From Prevotella conceptionensis 9403948 (GTDB lineage Bacteria > Bacteroidota > Bacteroidia > Bacteroidales > Bacteroidaceae): a stretch of DNA of 49,045 bases. The notes below the pieces were generated by a model. It made no database searches and was not told the DNA's origin. It worked only from the letters and a program-made list of their open reading frames with translations. Positions 8,723 to 17,887 of this stretch are shown one piece after another; the stretch's first letter is position 1, and every line of letters begins with the position of its first letter. The translations under genes and the position numbers were made by a program. The DNA is taken from assembly GCF_000312305.1 (NCBI RefSeq), contig NZ_HE999450.1:57983-107027 (forward strand). Reading direction: 5' to 3'.

Positions 8723-9295
8723 TTATGCTTCAGCAGGAGCCTCGTTGGCCTCTTGAACAGGTGCTTCGGCTGTTGCCTCGGCAGCGTTTTCTACTTCAGC
8801 GTTAGCAGCCTCGGCCTCAGCTTTTGCGGCAGCCTCAGCAGCTTTCTTTTCGTTTACTTTCTTGGCGATAGCAGCGTTGACGCTCTTTTCAGCCTCTAGC
8901 TTTTTGGCTTCGAGGTCTTTCTTGGCCTTAGCCTCGTTGTTACGGATAGCTTCGTTGCCCTTGTTCTTCTCTTCTTTCCAAGCGTCGAACTTCTTTTGTG
9001 CCGTTGCCTCGTCGAATGCGCCTTTCTTAACGCCACCACGTAGGTGTTTCATCAAGTAAACGCCTTCGCCTTTAAGGATGTTGCGAACGGTGTCGGTGGG
9101 TTGTGCACCACACTCTACCCAATGCAGGGCGCGTTCGAAATTCAAATCTACGGTTGCTGGATTGGTGTTGGGGTTGTACGTACCAATCTTCTCAGTAAAT
9201 TTACCATCACGTGGTGCTCTTGCGTCGGCGATAATGATGCCATAGAAAGCATAGCCCTTACGGCCGCCGCGTTGTAATCTGATTTTTGTTGCCAT
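8723..9295 (-). CDS. rpsP: 30S ribosomal protein S16 with long Ala/Glu/Lys tail
   Basis: 190 residues. The N-terminal 80 residues are classical S16 ([20 protein letters not shown], then [10 protein letters not shown], then [10 protein letters not shown]). S16 is an assembly and structural protein of the small ribosomal subunit. The usual length is 80-90 residues; here about 100 extra residues form a charged helical tail rich in Lys, Glu and Ala, with Ala/Glu runs at the end. Long S16 tails are common in Bacteroidetes. The open frame extends upstream to 9496, but the ATG at 9295 begins the conserved protein and is preceded by a -7 box at 9356-9363. It appears monocistronic. Confidence 0.95.
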   Translation of the reverse strand: MATKIRLQRGGRKGYAFYGIIIADARAPRDGKFTEKIGTYNPNTNPATVDLNFERALHWVECGAQPTDTVRNILKGEGVYLMKHLRGGVKKGAFDEATAQKKFDAWKEEKNKGNEAIRNNEAKAKKDLEAKKLEAEKSVNAAIAKKVNEKKAAEAAAKAEAEAANAEVENAAEATAEAPVQEANEAPAEA

Positions 9296-9355
9296 TGTGC
9301 AAATTAAAATGTAATTAGGTTTGAATTTAATGCCGTCAACTCGTGACAGCGGCTG

Positions 9356-9363
9356 CAAAGGTA
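9356..9363 (-). promoter_or_regulatory. -7 promoter box of rpsP
   Basis: The minus strand reads TACCTTTG (TAnnTTTG), giving a leader of about 55 nt before the ATG at 9295. This supports the short S16 start over the longer open frame. Confidence 0.65.
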
Positions 9364-9424
9364 CGCATATTTTTCTGATAATGAGCAAGGAAGAGGAAGA
9401 AAAATTGATTTGAAGGAGTTGAGG

Positions 9425-9535
9425 AGTAAGGGTGAAAGGGTGAAAAGGTGAAAAGGTGAAAAAATGGCTACGCCCATTAATTCGCCAGCTTGTCAACTCG
9501 CCAACTTGTTAACTTGTAAACCGCTCAACTCCCCA
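9425..9535. repeat. Composite low-complexity repeat, second copy
   Basis: GGTGAAAGGGTGAAAAGGTG runs end in GTGAAAAAATGGCTACGCC and are followed by CCAGCTTGTCAACTCGCCAA-type decamers. The block order is the same as at 8400-8655. Confidence 0.7.
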
Positions 9536-9586
9536 TAAAAAACACAGATTAACACCCAAGAAACCCAATCTTGCGCAATTTATTCG

Positions 9587-9594
9587 TAACTTTG
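9587..9594 (+). promoter_or_regulatory. -7 promoter box of the DUF3298 lipoprotein
   Basis: TAACTTTG matches TAnnTTTG, 25 bp upstream of the ATG at 9619. A TTG triplet lies at 9571, closer than the usual -33 spacing. Confidence 0.6.
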
Positions 9595-9618
9595 CACATT
9601 ATCACGTAATTGAATAAC

Positions 9619-10419
9619 ATGAAACGAATACTCATCGTTTGGGCCGTTGCACTTGTGGCGTTTGCTGCTTGCACGAACAAATCTGCTACTTCGGCCAAGA
9701 TTGAAGGGCTGGATTTCGACAGTATTGTGGTGGATACCACCGTGGCGTTGACCGATTTGAAACTAACGCCGCAATGCCGAATCAGCCTTAATTTGCAGTA
9801 CGCCAAAGGCAATAACGCCGACAAAATAAACAACGCGCTGCTGCATGCTGGCATCTTGATGCCCGATTATCTGGGACTTACCAACCAAAAGTTCAGCATG
9901 AAACAGGCGGTTGACTCGTTTGTGACACGTATGCTTAACGACTATGCAACCGATTATGCCGCGCTGTATAGGCAGGATAGGCAACACACCTCATCCTATA
10001 ACTACGAGTATAAGGTGAAAACCTTCACGCGAAACGGAGCTGAGAACATTGTTGTTTATACGGCTAAGATATATACTTTCGGCGGTGGAGCACATGGAAT
10101 AAACCAAACGTTGGTGAGAAACATCGACGTTACCACCGGAAAAGTGCTGCAACTGCAAGATGTTTTCGTGCCTGGTTACGAGCCTACGCTGAAAGAATTG
10201 TTGCTTAAAAAGGTGGGCGAACGCTTTAATGCCGACGGATTGGACGAGTTGAACAAGAAAGATATATTTGCCGATGGGCATGTGTATGTGCCAGACAACT
10301 TCGCCATAGACGATGATAGTTTCACCTTTATATATTGTGAAGACGAAATCGCACCGCACGCCGTGGGCGAAATAAGCGTTACTTTGAGTCGTAGCGAGTT
10401 GAGCAGAATATTGAAATGA
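9619..10419 (+). CDS. DUF3298-type lipoprotein
   Basis: 266 residues from the ATG at 9619 (an in-frame TTG at 9610 is less likely). The signal peptide ends in a lipobox (AFAAC), so Cys21 should be lipidated and the protein anchored in the envelope. The segment with IYTFGGGAHG (about 150-160) followed by TLVRNIDVTTGKVLQLQDVF is the hallmark of DUF3298, a domain that often follows DUF4163 in Bacteroidetes and Bacillus envelope proteins such as the PdaC/RsiV type. The role of the family is poorly defined; ligand binding or cell-wall sensing is an inference. It precedes rsmG by 99 bases on the same strand and may be co-transcribed with it. Confidence 0.88.
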   Translation: MKRILIVWAVALVAFAACTNKSATSAKIEGLDFDSIVVDTTVALTDLKLTPQCRISLNLQYAKGNNADKINNALLHAGILMPDYLGLTNQKFSMKQAVDSFVTRMLNDYATDYAALYRQDRQHTSSYNYEYKVKTFTRNGAENIVVYTAKIYTFGGGAHGINQTLVRNIDVTTGKVLQLQDVFVPGYEPTLKELLLKKVGERFNADGLDELNKKDIFADGHVYVPDNFAIDDDSFTFIYCEDEIAPHAVGEISVTLSRSELSRILK

Positions 10420-10518
10420 ATGGCGGATTGACTCGCACGGCGGCAGAATTTGCCCGACAAATGTGGGTCCGCAACAGACGAAACGAGGCATGAAACCTCG
10501 TAAGGAACAGAAAAGACA

Positions 10519-11139
10519 ATGGACGAGATACGTAAATATTTTACCGAACTGACCGCCACGCAGCTTGAACAGCTAACGCAACTGGGCGAACTATACCGCA
10601 CATGGAACGAACGAATAAACGTGGTTTCGCGAAAAGACATCGACAACTTGTACCTGCACCACGTACTTCACTCGCTGGCCATCGCCAAGTATGTGCAGTT
10701 TAAGACTGGTACACGCGTGCTAGACTTTGGTACGGGGGGCGGTTTCCCCGGCATTCCGTTGGCAATCGTGTTTCCCGAATGCAGTTTCAAGCTGATTGAT
10801 CGCACGGCGAAGAAGATACGCGTAACGCAAGAAATTGCCGCAGCCATAGGCTTAACCAACGCTACTGCCGAGCAAAAGGCAGGCGAAGAAGAGCGGGGCG
10901 AGTACGATTTTGTGGTGAGCCGAGCCGTGATGCCCTTGCCCGATTTGATGAAAATAGTGCAGAAGAACATTTCGCGCGAACAACACAACGCCTTGCCCAA
11001 CGGCTTGATATGCCTCAAAGGGGGCAATCTTGATGCGGAAACGCGCACGGTGAAGAAGGTTGTCGACATTACACCTGTGGGCAATTGGTTCGAAGATGCG
11101 TGGTTTGAAGAGAAAAACGTGGTGTATGTACCTATGTAA
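10519..11139 (+). CDS. rsmG: 16S rRNA (guanine527-N7)-methyltransferase RsmG
   Basis: 206 residues, normal for RsmG/GidB. It methylates N7 of G527 in 16S rRNA using S-adenosylmethionine. Family motifs are present: NERINVVSRKD (30-40), which ends the N-terminal helical part, the SAM loop VLDFGTGGGFPGIPLA (67-82), FKLIDRTAKK for strand 2, and the later motif VVSRAVMPL. The ATG at 10519 gives the complete N-terminus. It follows the DUF3298 lipoprotein and precedes the MBL-fold hydrolase on the same strand. Confidence 0.95.
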   Translation: MDEIRKYFTELTATQLEQLTQLGELYRTWNERINVVSRKDIDNLYLHHVLHSLAIAKYVQFKTGTRVLDFGTGGGFPGIPLAIVFPECSFKLIDRTAKKIRVTQEIAAAIGLTNATAEQKAGEEERGEYDFVVSRAVMPLPDLMKIVQKNISREQHNALPNGLICLKGGNLDAETRTVKKVVDITPVGNWFEDAWFEEKNVVYVPM

Positions 11140-11242
11140 AGGGTAGTAGCCGCAAGTAATAAGGGGTTAGGGAAATGGTTGAATGCAGATAGCGGGCGAC
11201 CACGATGAACCGATAACATAAAATGCAAAACGATTTAGCACA

Positions 11243-11887
11243 ATGCTGAATATACATCACATAATGTGCAACATGTTGCAGGAAAACTGCTATGTTGTAT
11301 CAGACGAAACAAAGGAATGCGTGATAATAGATTGTGGCGCATTCTTCGAGAAAGATAAGTCGGCGCTTACGCAGTACATCGCCGACAACGAATTAAAGCC
11401 CCGTCGACTGTTGGCTACGCATGGGCATGTGGACCATAACTTGGGAAATGCCTTTGTGTTTGCCACGTACGGCTTGCGTCCTGAGGTGCACGAAGACGAT
11501 GGCGAGTTGTTAGAACATCTGCCCGAACAGGCCGCTTATCTGCTGAACATGCCACTGGATGAACAGCAACCGCGCGTGGAACGATATCTTACGGAGGCCG
11601 ATACCATCGAATGGGGTAGTCATCGGTTCACCATCATTCATACGCCAGGCCATACGGAGGGCAGTTGTGTGTTCTATTGCGAGTCTGAAGACGTTGCCTT
11701 TACGGGCGATACGCTTTTCAAAGGCTCGATAGGCAGGGTGGACCTTCCTGGCGGAAGTATGTTTAAGATGATGCAAAGCATACGCCACCTGTCGCAATTG
11801 CCCGACACAACCCGCGTGTTTTCGGGGCATGGCCCAGAAACAACGATTGGTTACGAGCTTGCGCATAATCCGTATTTGGATAGATAA
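11243..11887 (+). CDS. Metallo-beta-lactamase-fold hydrolase (glyoxalase II-like)
   Basis: 214 residues. The metal-binding signature THGHVDH (59-65: H60, H62, D64, H65) is followed by HTPGHTEGS (third histidine region), FTGDTLFKGSIGR (bridging aspartate) and FSGHGPETTIGYE (last histidine). These define the two-metal MBL fold. The closest known type is the YcbL/hydroxyacylglutathione hydrolase-like group, which cleaves thioesters or related esters. Substrate cannot be assigned from sequence, and the extended C-terminal glutathione-binding domain of true GloB is absent. It is co-directional with rsmG, 103 bases downstream. Confidence 0.9.
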   Translation: MLNIHHIMCNMLQENCYVVSDETKECVIIDCGAFFEKDKSALTQYIADNELKPRRLLATHGHVDHNLGNAFVFATYGLRPEVHEDDGELLEHLPEQAAYLLNMPLDEQQPRVERYLTEADTIEWGSHRFTIIHTPGHTEGSCVFYCESEDVAFTGDTLFKGSIGRVDLPGGSMFKMMQSIRHLSQLPDTTRVFSGHGPETTIGYELAHNPYLDR

Positions 11888-11890
11888 GGG

Positions 11891-12033
11891 GAGTAGTAAA
11901 GGTAATAAGGAGTAAAGGTAGTAAGTAGTAAAGGTAGTAAGTAGTAAGTAGTAAAGGTAGTAAGTAGTAAAGGTAGTAAGTAGTAAAGGTAGTAAGTAGT
12001 AAAGGTAGTAAGTAGTAAAGGTAGTAAGTAGTA
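11891..12033 (+). repeat. 16-bp tandem array (AAGGTAGTAAGTAGTA)
   Basis: About 8-9 imperfect units of a 16-base motif fill the gap between the MBL hydrolase stop and ruvC. The array ends about 65 bases before the ruvC ATG. It is followed by the CTCGTTAACTCG type of low-complexity sequence. No promoter box is evident here. Confidence 0.8.
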
Positions 12034-12097
12034 AGCTAGTTAAGCCTAGGGTAACTAGATAAACTCGTTAACTCGTTTCCAACTTACAAATCGATTC

Positions 12098-12670
12098 ATG
12101 TATAAGGAAGAAGCAGAAAAGATAATAATGGGTATCGACCCTGGTACCACGTTGATGGGCTACGGCGTTATCCGTGTGGTGGGCAAAAAGGCGCAGATGG
12201 TGGCTATGGGCGTTATCGACTTGCGCAAGATGCCCGACCCATACTTGCGCTTGGGGCATATCTTCGAGCGTGTTTCGGGCATCATCGATGCCTATCTGCC
12301 CGACGAACTGGCTATCGAGGCACCGTTCTTTGGTAAAAATGTGCAATCGATGTTGAAGTTGGGGCGGGCGCAGGGTGTGGCTATCGCTGCTGCCATACAG
12401 CGAGACATTCCCATACACGAGTATGCACCATTGAAAATAAAGATGGCCATAACGGGACAAGGACAGGCCTCGAAAGAGCAGGTGGCTGGTATGTTGAAAC
12501 GTATGTTGAAACTAAGTGATGACGATATGCCCAAGTTTATGGATGCAACCGATGCTCTTGGCGCAGCCTATTGTCACTTCTTACAGATGGGCAGACCCGA
12601 AACAGACACCAAGTATCGCGGTTGGAAAGACTTCGTAAGTCGCAACCAAGACCGCGTGGCAGGCAAATAA
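12098..12670 (+). CDS. ruvC: Holliday junction resolvase RuvC
   Basis: 190 residues, the usual length with a short C-terminal extension. RuvC is the dimeric endonuclease that cuts Holliday junctions bound by RuvAB. The four acidic catalytic positions are all present: D14 in GIDPGTT, E74 in LAIEAPF, and D149/D152 in [18 protein letters not shown] near 88-95 is also typical. The ATG at 12098 leaves ten residues before strand 1; an ATG at 12128 (MGIDPG) would be too short at the N-terminus but cannot be excluded. Confidence 0.95.
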   Translation: MYKEEAEKIIMGIDPGTTLMGYGVIRVVGKKAQMVAMGVIDLRKMPDPYLRLGHIFERVSGIIDAYLPDELAIEAPFFGKNVQSMLKLGRAQGVAIAAAIQRDIPIHEYAPLKIKMAITGQGQASKEQVAGMLKRMLKLSDDDMPKFMDATDALGAAYCHFLQMGRPETDTKYRGWKDFVSRNQDRVAGK

Positions 12671-12774
12671 CTTGAGGATTAAAGCGATTAAGTTCGTGAC
12701 AAATACGCAACCCCAATACTCAAAAACTCACAAACTCAATAAAATTAGAAGTATAAAAAATGAAAGGAACAGCA

Positions 12775-13245
12775 ATGAAAAAGATTTTGATTTTGGTGCT
12801 GATGGCATGTACCACGGCGTTTACGGCGCAAGCACAAGAGGTGTATAAGCGCATATTGAAGGTGTCGAAACAAACGGCATCCGATAAGAGTAAGAGCATA
12901 GACGTGCGCAAGGTGGCCACGTTTAAGGTAGACGAACTGAACTATATGGCGATGAAGTCGAAAGAACTGATGCCCGACAGCACCGTTCGTATGCTTGATA
13001 CGCAGGCTTACGCCATGCACGAGTTCATCAACTTGTTCTTCAAACGCCTTTCCGAGGCAAAGAAAAAAACGCAGAAAGAGTTGGTTATGGCTCGTTTTAA
13101 AAACGCCTCCATCAACAACAGTCGCTTTAACGACATGGATAAAGAACTGGTGTTGAGCTATTATGACAATGGCAACTATATGACGCAGTTCTCATTAGAC
13201 ACCGACTGGGTGAAGGCATTGGCCGAAATTCGCAGTAAAAAGTAA
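12775..13245 (+). CDS. Small exported protein of unknown function
   Basis: 156 residues from the ATG at 12775, which is preceded by AAAGGAAC, a plausible ribosome binding site; an in-frame ATG at 12760 would add five residues. The N-terminus MKKILILVLMACTTAFTAQA is a signal peptide with cleavage near AQAQE. The mature part is basic and helical (SKQTASDKSKSIDVRKVATF; FFKRLSEAKKKTQKELVMAR), ending in a tyrosine- and asparagine-containing segment. No family is recognised. It is probably periplasmic and is followed by a strong bidirectional terminator. Confidence 0.8.
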   Translation: MKKILILVLMACTTAFTAQAQEVYKRILKVSKQTASDKSKSIDVRKVATFKVDELNYMAMKSKELMPDSTVRMLDTQAYAMHEFINLFFKRLSEAKKKTQKELVMARFKNASINNSRFNDMDKELVLSYYDNGNYMTQFSLDTDWVKALAEIRSKK

Positions 13246-13389
13246 AGGCTTTTACCTTGCCTTTCCTCAACCGTAACGTTTCTTTTGTGCGTGAAATAAA
13301 GGAAAGGGTGGGGTAGGCAGTCGTTATTTTGATAGGCGAAGGCGTTTGAGCAACGAAAATGTTCGGCACTATCGCTACACATTATATAA

Positions 13390-13434
13390 TACAATAAGGG
13401 GCTACGGATATTTCTTCCATAGCCCCTTATTGTA
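13390..13434. terminator. Bidirectional intrinsic terminator
   Basis: A perfect 15-bp stem (TACAATAAGGGGCTA at 13390-13404 with TAGCCCCTTATTGTA at 13420-13434) surrounds a 15-nt loop. It lies between the plus-strand exported protein (ends 13245) and minus-strand carB (ends 13556). A/T-rich outer stem bases supply the U-tract on both strands. Confidence 0.85.
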
Positions 13435-13555
13435 TCATGACTTGCGTTTTTAGGGTTTTAGCGCTTGTGGGCTTTATCGAATTTGGTTCATAAACAAAGT
13501 GCTTACGAGCAGATATGCCTATCAACTCTATAACTTACAAGCGCACCGGCTTAAG

Positions 13556-16500
13556 CTATTTATACTCCGACCATGCCTTAATCTCGATGTCCTCAACGCG
13601 CATAGTGGTAAAGGCCGTGATGAATGCACTGGCCAAACGCGTGTTGGTGATAAGCGGAATGTTGAGGTCGATGGCCGCGCGGCGTATGCTGTAACCATTG
13701 GTAAGTTCGCGTGGGGTGAGGTCTTTGGGGATATTCACCACCATATCTATCTTCTTATCGCGCAACACATCAAGCACCTTGGGTTCCATTCCCTCGTCGG
13801 TAGGCCAGTACACGGTGGTGTTGGCAATGCCGTTCTCTGTTAAGAAGTGCGATGTGCCGCTAGTGGCATACAATTCGTAGCCGTTGTTTACCAGTCGTTT
13901 GGCGGCATCCAGCATCTCGGCCTTTTGTTTTCCGCCGCCTGTTGAGAGCAGAACGGTTTTCTTCGGGATGCGATGACCCACCGAAAGCATGCTTGTAAGC
14001 AGGGCAGCGTTGGTGTCGTCGCCCAAACAACCCACTTCGCCAGTAGATGCCATGTCGACTCCCAGCACGGGGTCGGCCTTTTGTAGGCGGTTAAACGAGA
14101 ACTGCGAGGCCTTGATGCCCACGTAATCGAGGTCGAAAAGGTTCTTGTTGGGTTTCTCAACAGGTAGGCCAAGCATAACGCGTGTGGCCAAATCAATGAG
14201 GTTTAGTTTAAGAACCTTGCTCACAAAGGGGAACGAACGCGAGGCGCGCAGGTTACATTCGATAACCAGCAGGTCGTTATCGCGTGCCATAAATTGGATG
14301 TTGAAGGGTCCCGATATGTGCAACTCTTTCGCTATCTGACGGCTAACGCGTTTAATTCGGCGTACCGTTTCTATGTAAACTTTCTGTGGAGGGAATTGGA
14401 TGGTGGCATCGCCAGAGTGAACACCGGCAAACTCGATGTGCTCGCTGATGGCGTAGGCCAGTATTTCTCCGTCTTTGGCCACGGCATCCATCTCTATTTC
14501 CTTGGCGTGTTCGATGAAACGACTCACCACTACGGGGTGGTCTTCGCTGACATTGGCGGCCAATTGCAAGAAACGTTCAAGCTCTTCGCGGTTTGAACAA
14601 ACGTTCATGGCCGCACCCGACAGTACGTAAGAGGGGCGAACCAGCACGGGGAAACCTACGCGGTCGATAAATTCATTAATCTTATCCATCGATGTTAGCG
14701 CGCTCCATTCGGGTTGGTTGATGCCGTTTCGGGTGAGCATGGACGAGAACTTGGCGCGGTCTTCGGCGTTGTCGATGTCTGTTGCCGATGTTCCTAGTAT
14801 GGGTACATGTTGCTCATCGAGTTTCATGGCCAGGTTGTTGGGTATCTGTCCGCCGGTAGACACAATCACGCCGTTGGGCGTTTCGAGGTCGATAACGTCC
14901 ATCACGCGTTCAAATGTCAACTCGTCGAAGTACAGACGGTCGCACATGTCGTAGTCGGTAGATACCGTTTCGGGGTTATAGTTAATCATAACCGACCGAT
15001 AACCCTCACGCCTAATGGTGTTAAGGGCTTGCACGCCGCACCAGTCGAACTCTACAGAAGAGCCGATACGGTAGGCACCCGAACCAAGAACAACTATAGA
15101 ACGGCGGTAGTTGTCGAACCGAACGTCGCTTGCCACGCCCGAATAGGTGAGGTAAAGATAGTTGGTTTGTGCAGGATATTCGGCTGCGAGCGTGTCTATT
15201 TGCTTTACAACGGGCAGAATGCCATACGACTTTCGTAGGTTTCGTACCACCAAAGCGGCCTTGTGCATGTTGCCCATCTCCTTTTCAAGTCCCACGGCAC
15301 GAGCAATCTGGAAGTCGGTAAAGCCATACACCTTTGCCGTTCGCAGCAATTCCTTATCCAATACGTTCACGCTGGTGCATCGTTGCAAGGCCTCGTCGAT
15401 GTCGATGATATGTTTCAGCTTTTCCAAGAACCACTTGTCTATCTTCGTGAGTTCGTGTATCTGGTCGATGGTATAGCCTTTGTGCATGGCTTTCGAGATG
15501 ATGAACACGCGTTTGTCTGTGGGTTCGCGCAGTGCTGCATCGATGTCGTCGATCTTCAATTCCTTGTTTTCAACAAAGCCGTGCATGCCTTGGCCAATCA
15601 TGCGCAGGCCCTTTTGGATGGCCTCTTCGAAGGTGCGGCCGATGGCCAAAACCTCGCCAACCGACTTCATCGACGAGCCAAGTTCCTTGTCTACGCCGCG
15701 GAACTTGCTCAAGTCCCAACGTGGTATCTTGCAGACAACGTAGTCGAGGGCGGGTTCGAAGAAAGCGCTGGTGGTCTTTGTTACCGAGTTTTTCAGTTCG
15801 AACAGTCCGTAACCCATGCCCAACTTGGCTGCAACGAAAGCCAGCGGATAGCCAGTGGCCTTTGATGCTAGGGCCGACGAACGGCTAAGGCGCGCGTTTA
15901 CTTCGATAACGCGATAATCTTCGCTCTTTGGGTCGAAGGCATATTGCACGTTGCATTCGCCGACGATTCCGATGTGGCGGATAATCTTAATGGAGAGTGC
16001 GCGCAGCTTGTGGTATTCGCTATTGCTAAGCGTTTGTGAAGGGGCAACAACGATGCTCTCGCCTGTATGTATGCCAAGCGGGTCGAAGTTCTCCATGTTG
16101 CAGACGGTTATGCAGTTGTCGTAGCGGTCGCGCACCACTTCGTATTCAATCTCTTTCCATCCTTTAAGGCTTTTCTCTACCAGCACTTGTGGTGAGAAGG
16201 AGAATGCTTTCTCGGCTAGCTTGTTCAGCTCTTCCTCGTTGTCGCAAAAGCCACTGCCTAGTCCGCCAAGGGCATAAGCTGCTCGCAAGATAACGGGATA
16301 GCCAAGGCTTGCAGCGGCTCTACGTGCTTGCTCGATGTTGGCGCAGGCCTCGCTCTTGATGGTCTTGACATTAATCTCGTTCAGTTTCTCAACAAACAAT
16401 TCTCGGTCTTCGGTGTCCATGATGGCTTGCACGGGTGTACCCAGTACTTTAACGCCATACTTTTCGAGAACGCCGCTTTGATAAAGCTCTACGCCGCAGT

Positions 16501-16786
16501 TAAGCGCCGTTTGTCCGCCAAAGGCCAAGAGTATGCCGTCGGGACGCTCTTTTTCGATAACCCTTTCAACGAAATACGGCTGAACGGGTAGGAAATATAT
16601 TTGGTCGGCTACGCCTTCTGAGGTTTGCACCGTGGCGATGTTGGGGTTGATAAGCACTGTTTTAACGCCCTCTTCGCGCAGGGCTTTGAGTGCTTGCGAG
16701 CCAGAGTAGTCGAACTCACCCGCTTCGCCAATCTTCAATGCGCCGGAACCCAGCAGCAATACTTTCTTTATGCTTTCGTCTTTCAT
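13556..16786 (-). CDS. carB: Carbamoyl-phosphate synthase large subunit
   Basis: 1076 residues, the standard length. It makes carbamoyl phosphate from bicarbonate, ammonia and two ATP for pyrimidine and arginine synthesis. Two homologous ATP-grasp halves are visible. The first begins KKVLLLGSGALKIGEAGEFD (residue 8 onward) and holds NCITVCNMENFDPLGIHTGE. The second begins near residue 565 with VVLGSGAYRIGSSVEFDWCG. The C-terminal MGS-like allosteric domain starts near 945 (KTVLLSTGGGKQKAEMLDAA). It lies 15 bases after carA in the same operon. Confidence 0.97.
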   Translation of the reverse strand: MKDESIKKVLLLGSGALKIGEAGEFDYSGSQALKALREEGVKTVLINPNIATVQTSEGVADQIYFLPVQPYFVERVIEKERPDGILLAFGGQTALNCGVELYQSGVLEKYGVKVLGTPVQAIMDTEDRELFVEKLNEINVKTIKSEACANIEQARRAAASLGYPVILRAAYALGGLGSGFCDNEEELNKLAEKAFSFSPQVLVEKSLKGWKEIEYEVVRDRYDNCITVCNMENFDPLGIHTGESIVVAPSQTLSNSEYHKLRALSIKIIRHIGIVGECNVQYAFDPKSEDYRVIEVNARLSRSSALASKATGYPLAFVAAKLGMGYGLFELKNSVTKTTSAFFEPALDYVVCKIPRWDLSKFRGVDKELGSSMKSVGEVLAIGRTFEEAIQKGLRMIGQGMHGFVENKELKIDDIDAALREPTDKRVFIISKAMHKGYTIDQIHELTKIDKWFLEKLKHIIDIDEALQRCTSVNVLDKELLRTAKVYGFTDFQIARAVGLEKEMGNMHKAALVVRNLRKSYGILPVVKQIDTLAAEYPAQTNYLYLTYSGVASDVRFDNYRRSIVVLGSGAYRIGSSVEFDWCGVQALNTIRREGYRSVMINYNPETVSTDYDMCDRLYFDELTFERVMDVIDLETPNGVIVSTGGQIPNNLAMKLDEQHVPILGTSATDIDNAEDRAKFSSMLTRNGINQPEWSALTSMDKINEFIDRVGFPVLVRPSYVLSGAAMNVCSNREELERFLQLAANVSEDHPVVVSRFIEHAKEIEMDAVAKDGEILAYAISEHIEFAGVHSGDATIQFPPQKVYIETVRRIKRVSRQIAKELHISGPFNIQFMARDNDLLVIECNLRASRSFPFVSKVLKLNLIDLATRVMLGLPVEKPNKNLFDLDYVGIKASQFSFNRLQKADPVLGVDMASTGEVGCLGDDTNAALLTSMLSVGHRIPKKTVLLSTGGGKQKAEMLDAAKRLVNNGYELYATSGTSHFLTENGIANTTVYWPTDEGMEPKVLDVLRDKKIDMVVNIPKDLTPRELTNGYSIRRAAIDLNIPLITNTRLASAFITAFTTMRVEDIEIKAWSEYK

Positions 16787-16801
16787 TTTCTCTAAGGGGT
16801 T

Positions 16802-17881
16802 TTAAAGGGTGAGTTTTTCTACGAATAGGTCGAACATAAACAGCGTGTCGACCGGTCCTGAGCAGGCCTCAGGGTGGAATTGGGAAGTGAACCAAGGGTT
16901 GGTGTTATGGCGAACGCCCTCGTTGCTGCCGTCGTTCATGTTCACAAACAGCTCACTCCAATCCTTATCTAGTGTAGAGGCGTCCACAGCATAGCCGTGG
17001 TTCTGGCTTGTGATGTAGCATTTATCTGTGCCTACCATGCGCACGGGCTGGTTGTGCGAGCGGTGTCCGTACTTTAATTTGTAGATGTTAGCACCGCCTG
17101 CCTTGGCCATAAGCTGGTTTCCCATGCAAATTCCGCAGATGGGTTTTCGGCTTTTGCTCATCTGTTGGCGCAGAATGTTTACCGCATCTTGGCACAAGTC
17201 GGGGTCGCCAGGGCCGTTTCCAAGGAAAAGTCCGTCGAATTCCATTCCTGTATAGTCGTAATTCCAAGGCACGCGCACCACTTCTAGTCCACGTTCAATG
17301 AGGTTGCGAATGATGTTGGCCTTTACGCCGCAGTCTACCAGCACAACTCGCTTTCCTGCTCCTTCGTTGTAGCGAATAATCTCTTTGCAGCTAACGCGGT
17401 CTACAAAGTTCACGCCTTCGTATTGTGCTTGGGGAATGTTTGTGGGGTCGTCGTCGAAGATTATTTGTCCCATCATTACGCCGTGTTCGCGCAGAACCTT
17501 GGTGAGTTCGCGCGTATCAATGCCCGTAATGCCAGGAACTTGTTCGCGTTTTAGCCATTCGGCCAGACTTTCATTGGCGTTCCAGTGGCTGTATTGCTCG
17601 CTATAATCGCTTACAATGATGGCCGAGCCGTGTATGTGGTCGCTTTCCATGAACGTGGGTAGACCTTCTGGACCGAAGGTGAAGGGCGGAACGCCGTAGT
17701 TGCCAACCAAAGGAAAGGTGAGTGTTACCAACTGACCAGCGTAAGAGGGGTCGGTAAGACTTTCGGGATAGCCCATCATAGCTGTGTTAAACACCACTTC
17801 GCCTGCCACGGGCGCATCGTAACCAAACGACTTGCCGTGGAATTTGGTGCCGTCTTGCAGAACCAATGTTACATTTCTCAT
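16802..17881 (-). CDS. carA: Carbamoyl-phosphate synthase small subunit (glutaminase)
   Basis: 359 residues. It hydrolyses glutamine and passes ammonia to CarB. The N-terminal CarA domain (1-150) includes FNTAMMGYPESLTDPSYAGQ (31-50). The class I glutamine amidotransferase domain has the nucleophile C252 in CGICMGNQ and the partners H336/E338 in SQFHPEA; the oxyanion loop is GNGPGDP (221-227). It lies six bases after the upstream phosphoribosyltransferase-like gene and 15 bases before carB, so the three genes form one operon. Confidence 0.97.
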   Translation of the reverse strand: MRNVTLVLQDGTKFHGKSFGYDAPVAGEVVFNTAMMGYPESLTDPSYAGQLVTLTFPLVGNYGVPPFTFGPEGLPTFMESDHIHGSAIIVSDYSEQYSHWNANESLAEWLKREQVPGITGIDTRELTKVLREHGVMMGQIIFDDDPTNIPQAQYEGVNFVDRVSCKEIIRYNEGAGKRVVLVDCGVKANIIRNLIERGLEVVRVPWNYDYTGMEFDGLFLGNGPGDPDLCQDAVNILRQQMSKSRKPICGICMGNQLMAKAGGANIYKLKYGHRSHNQPVRMVGTDKCYITSQNHGYAVDASTLDKDWSELFVNMNDGSNEGVRHNTNPWFTSQFHPEACSGPVDTLFMFDLFVEKLTL

Positions 17882-17887
17882 TATATC

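Noticed and set aside
9296..9496. 67-residue N-terminal extension of S16
   Set aside because: It crosses the promoter box and low-complexity repeat; the conserved S16 start is at 9295.
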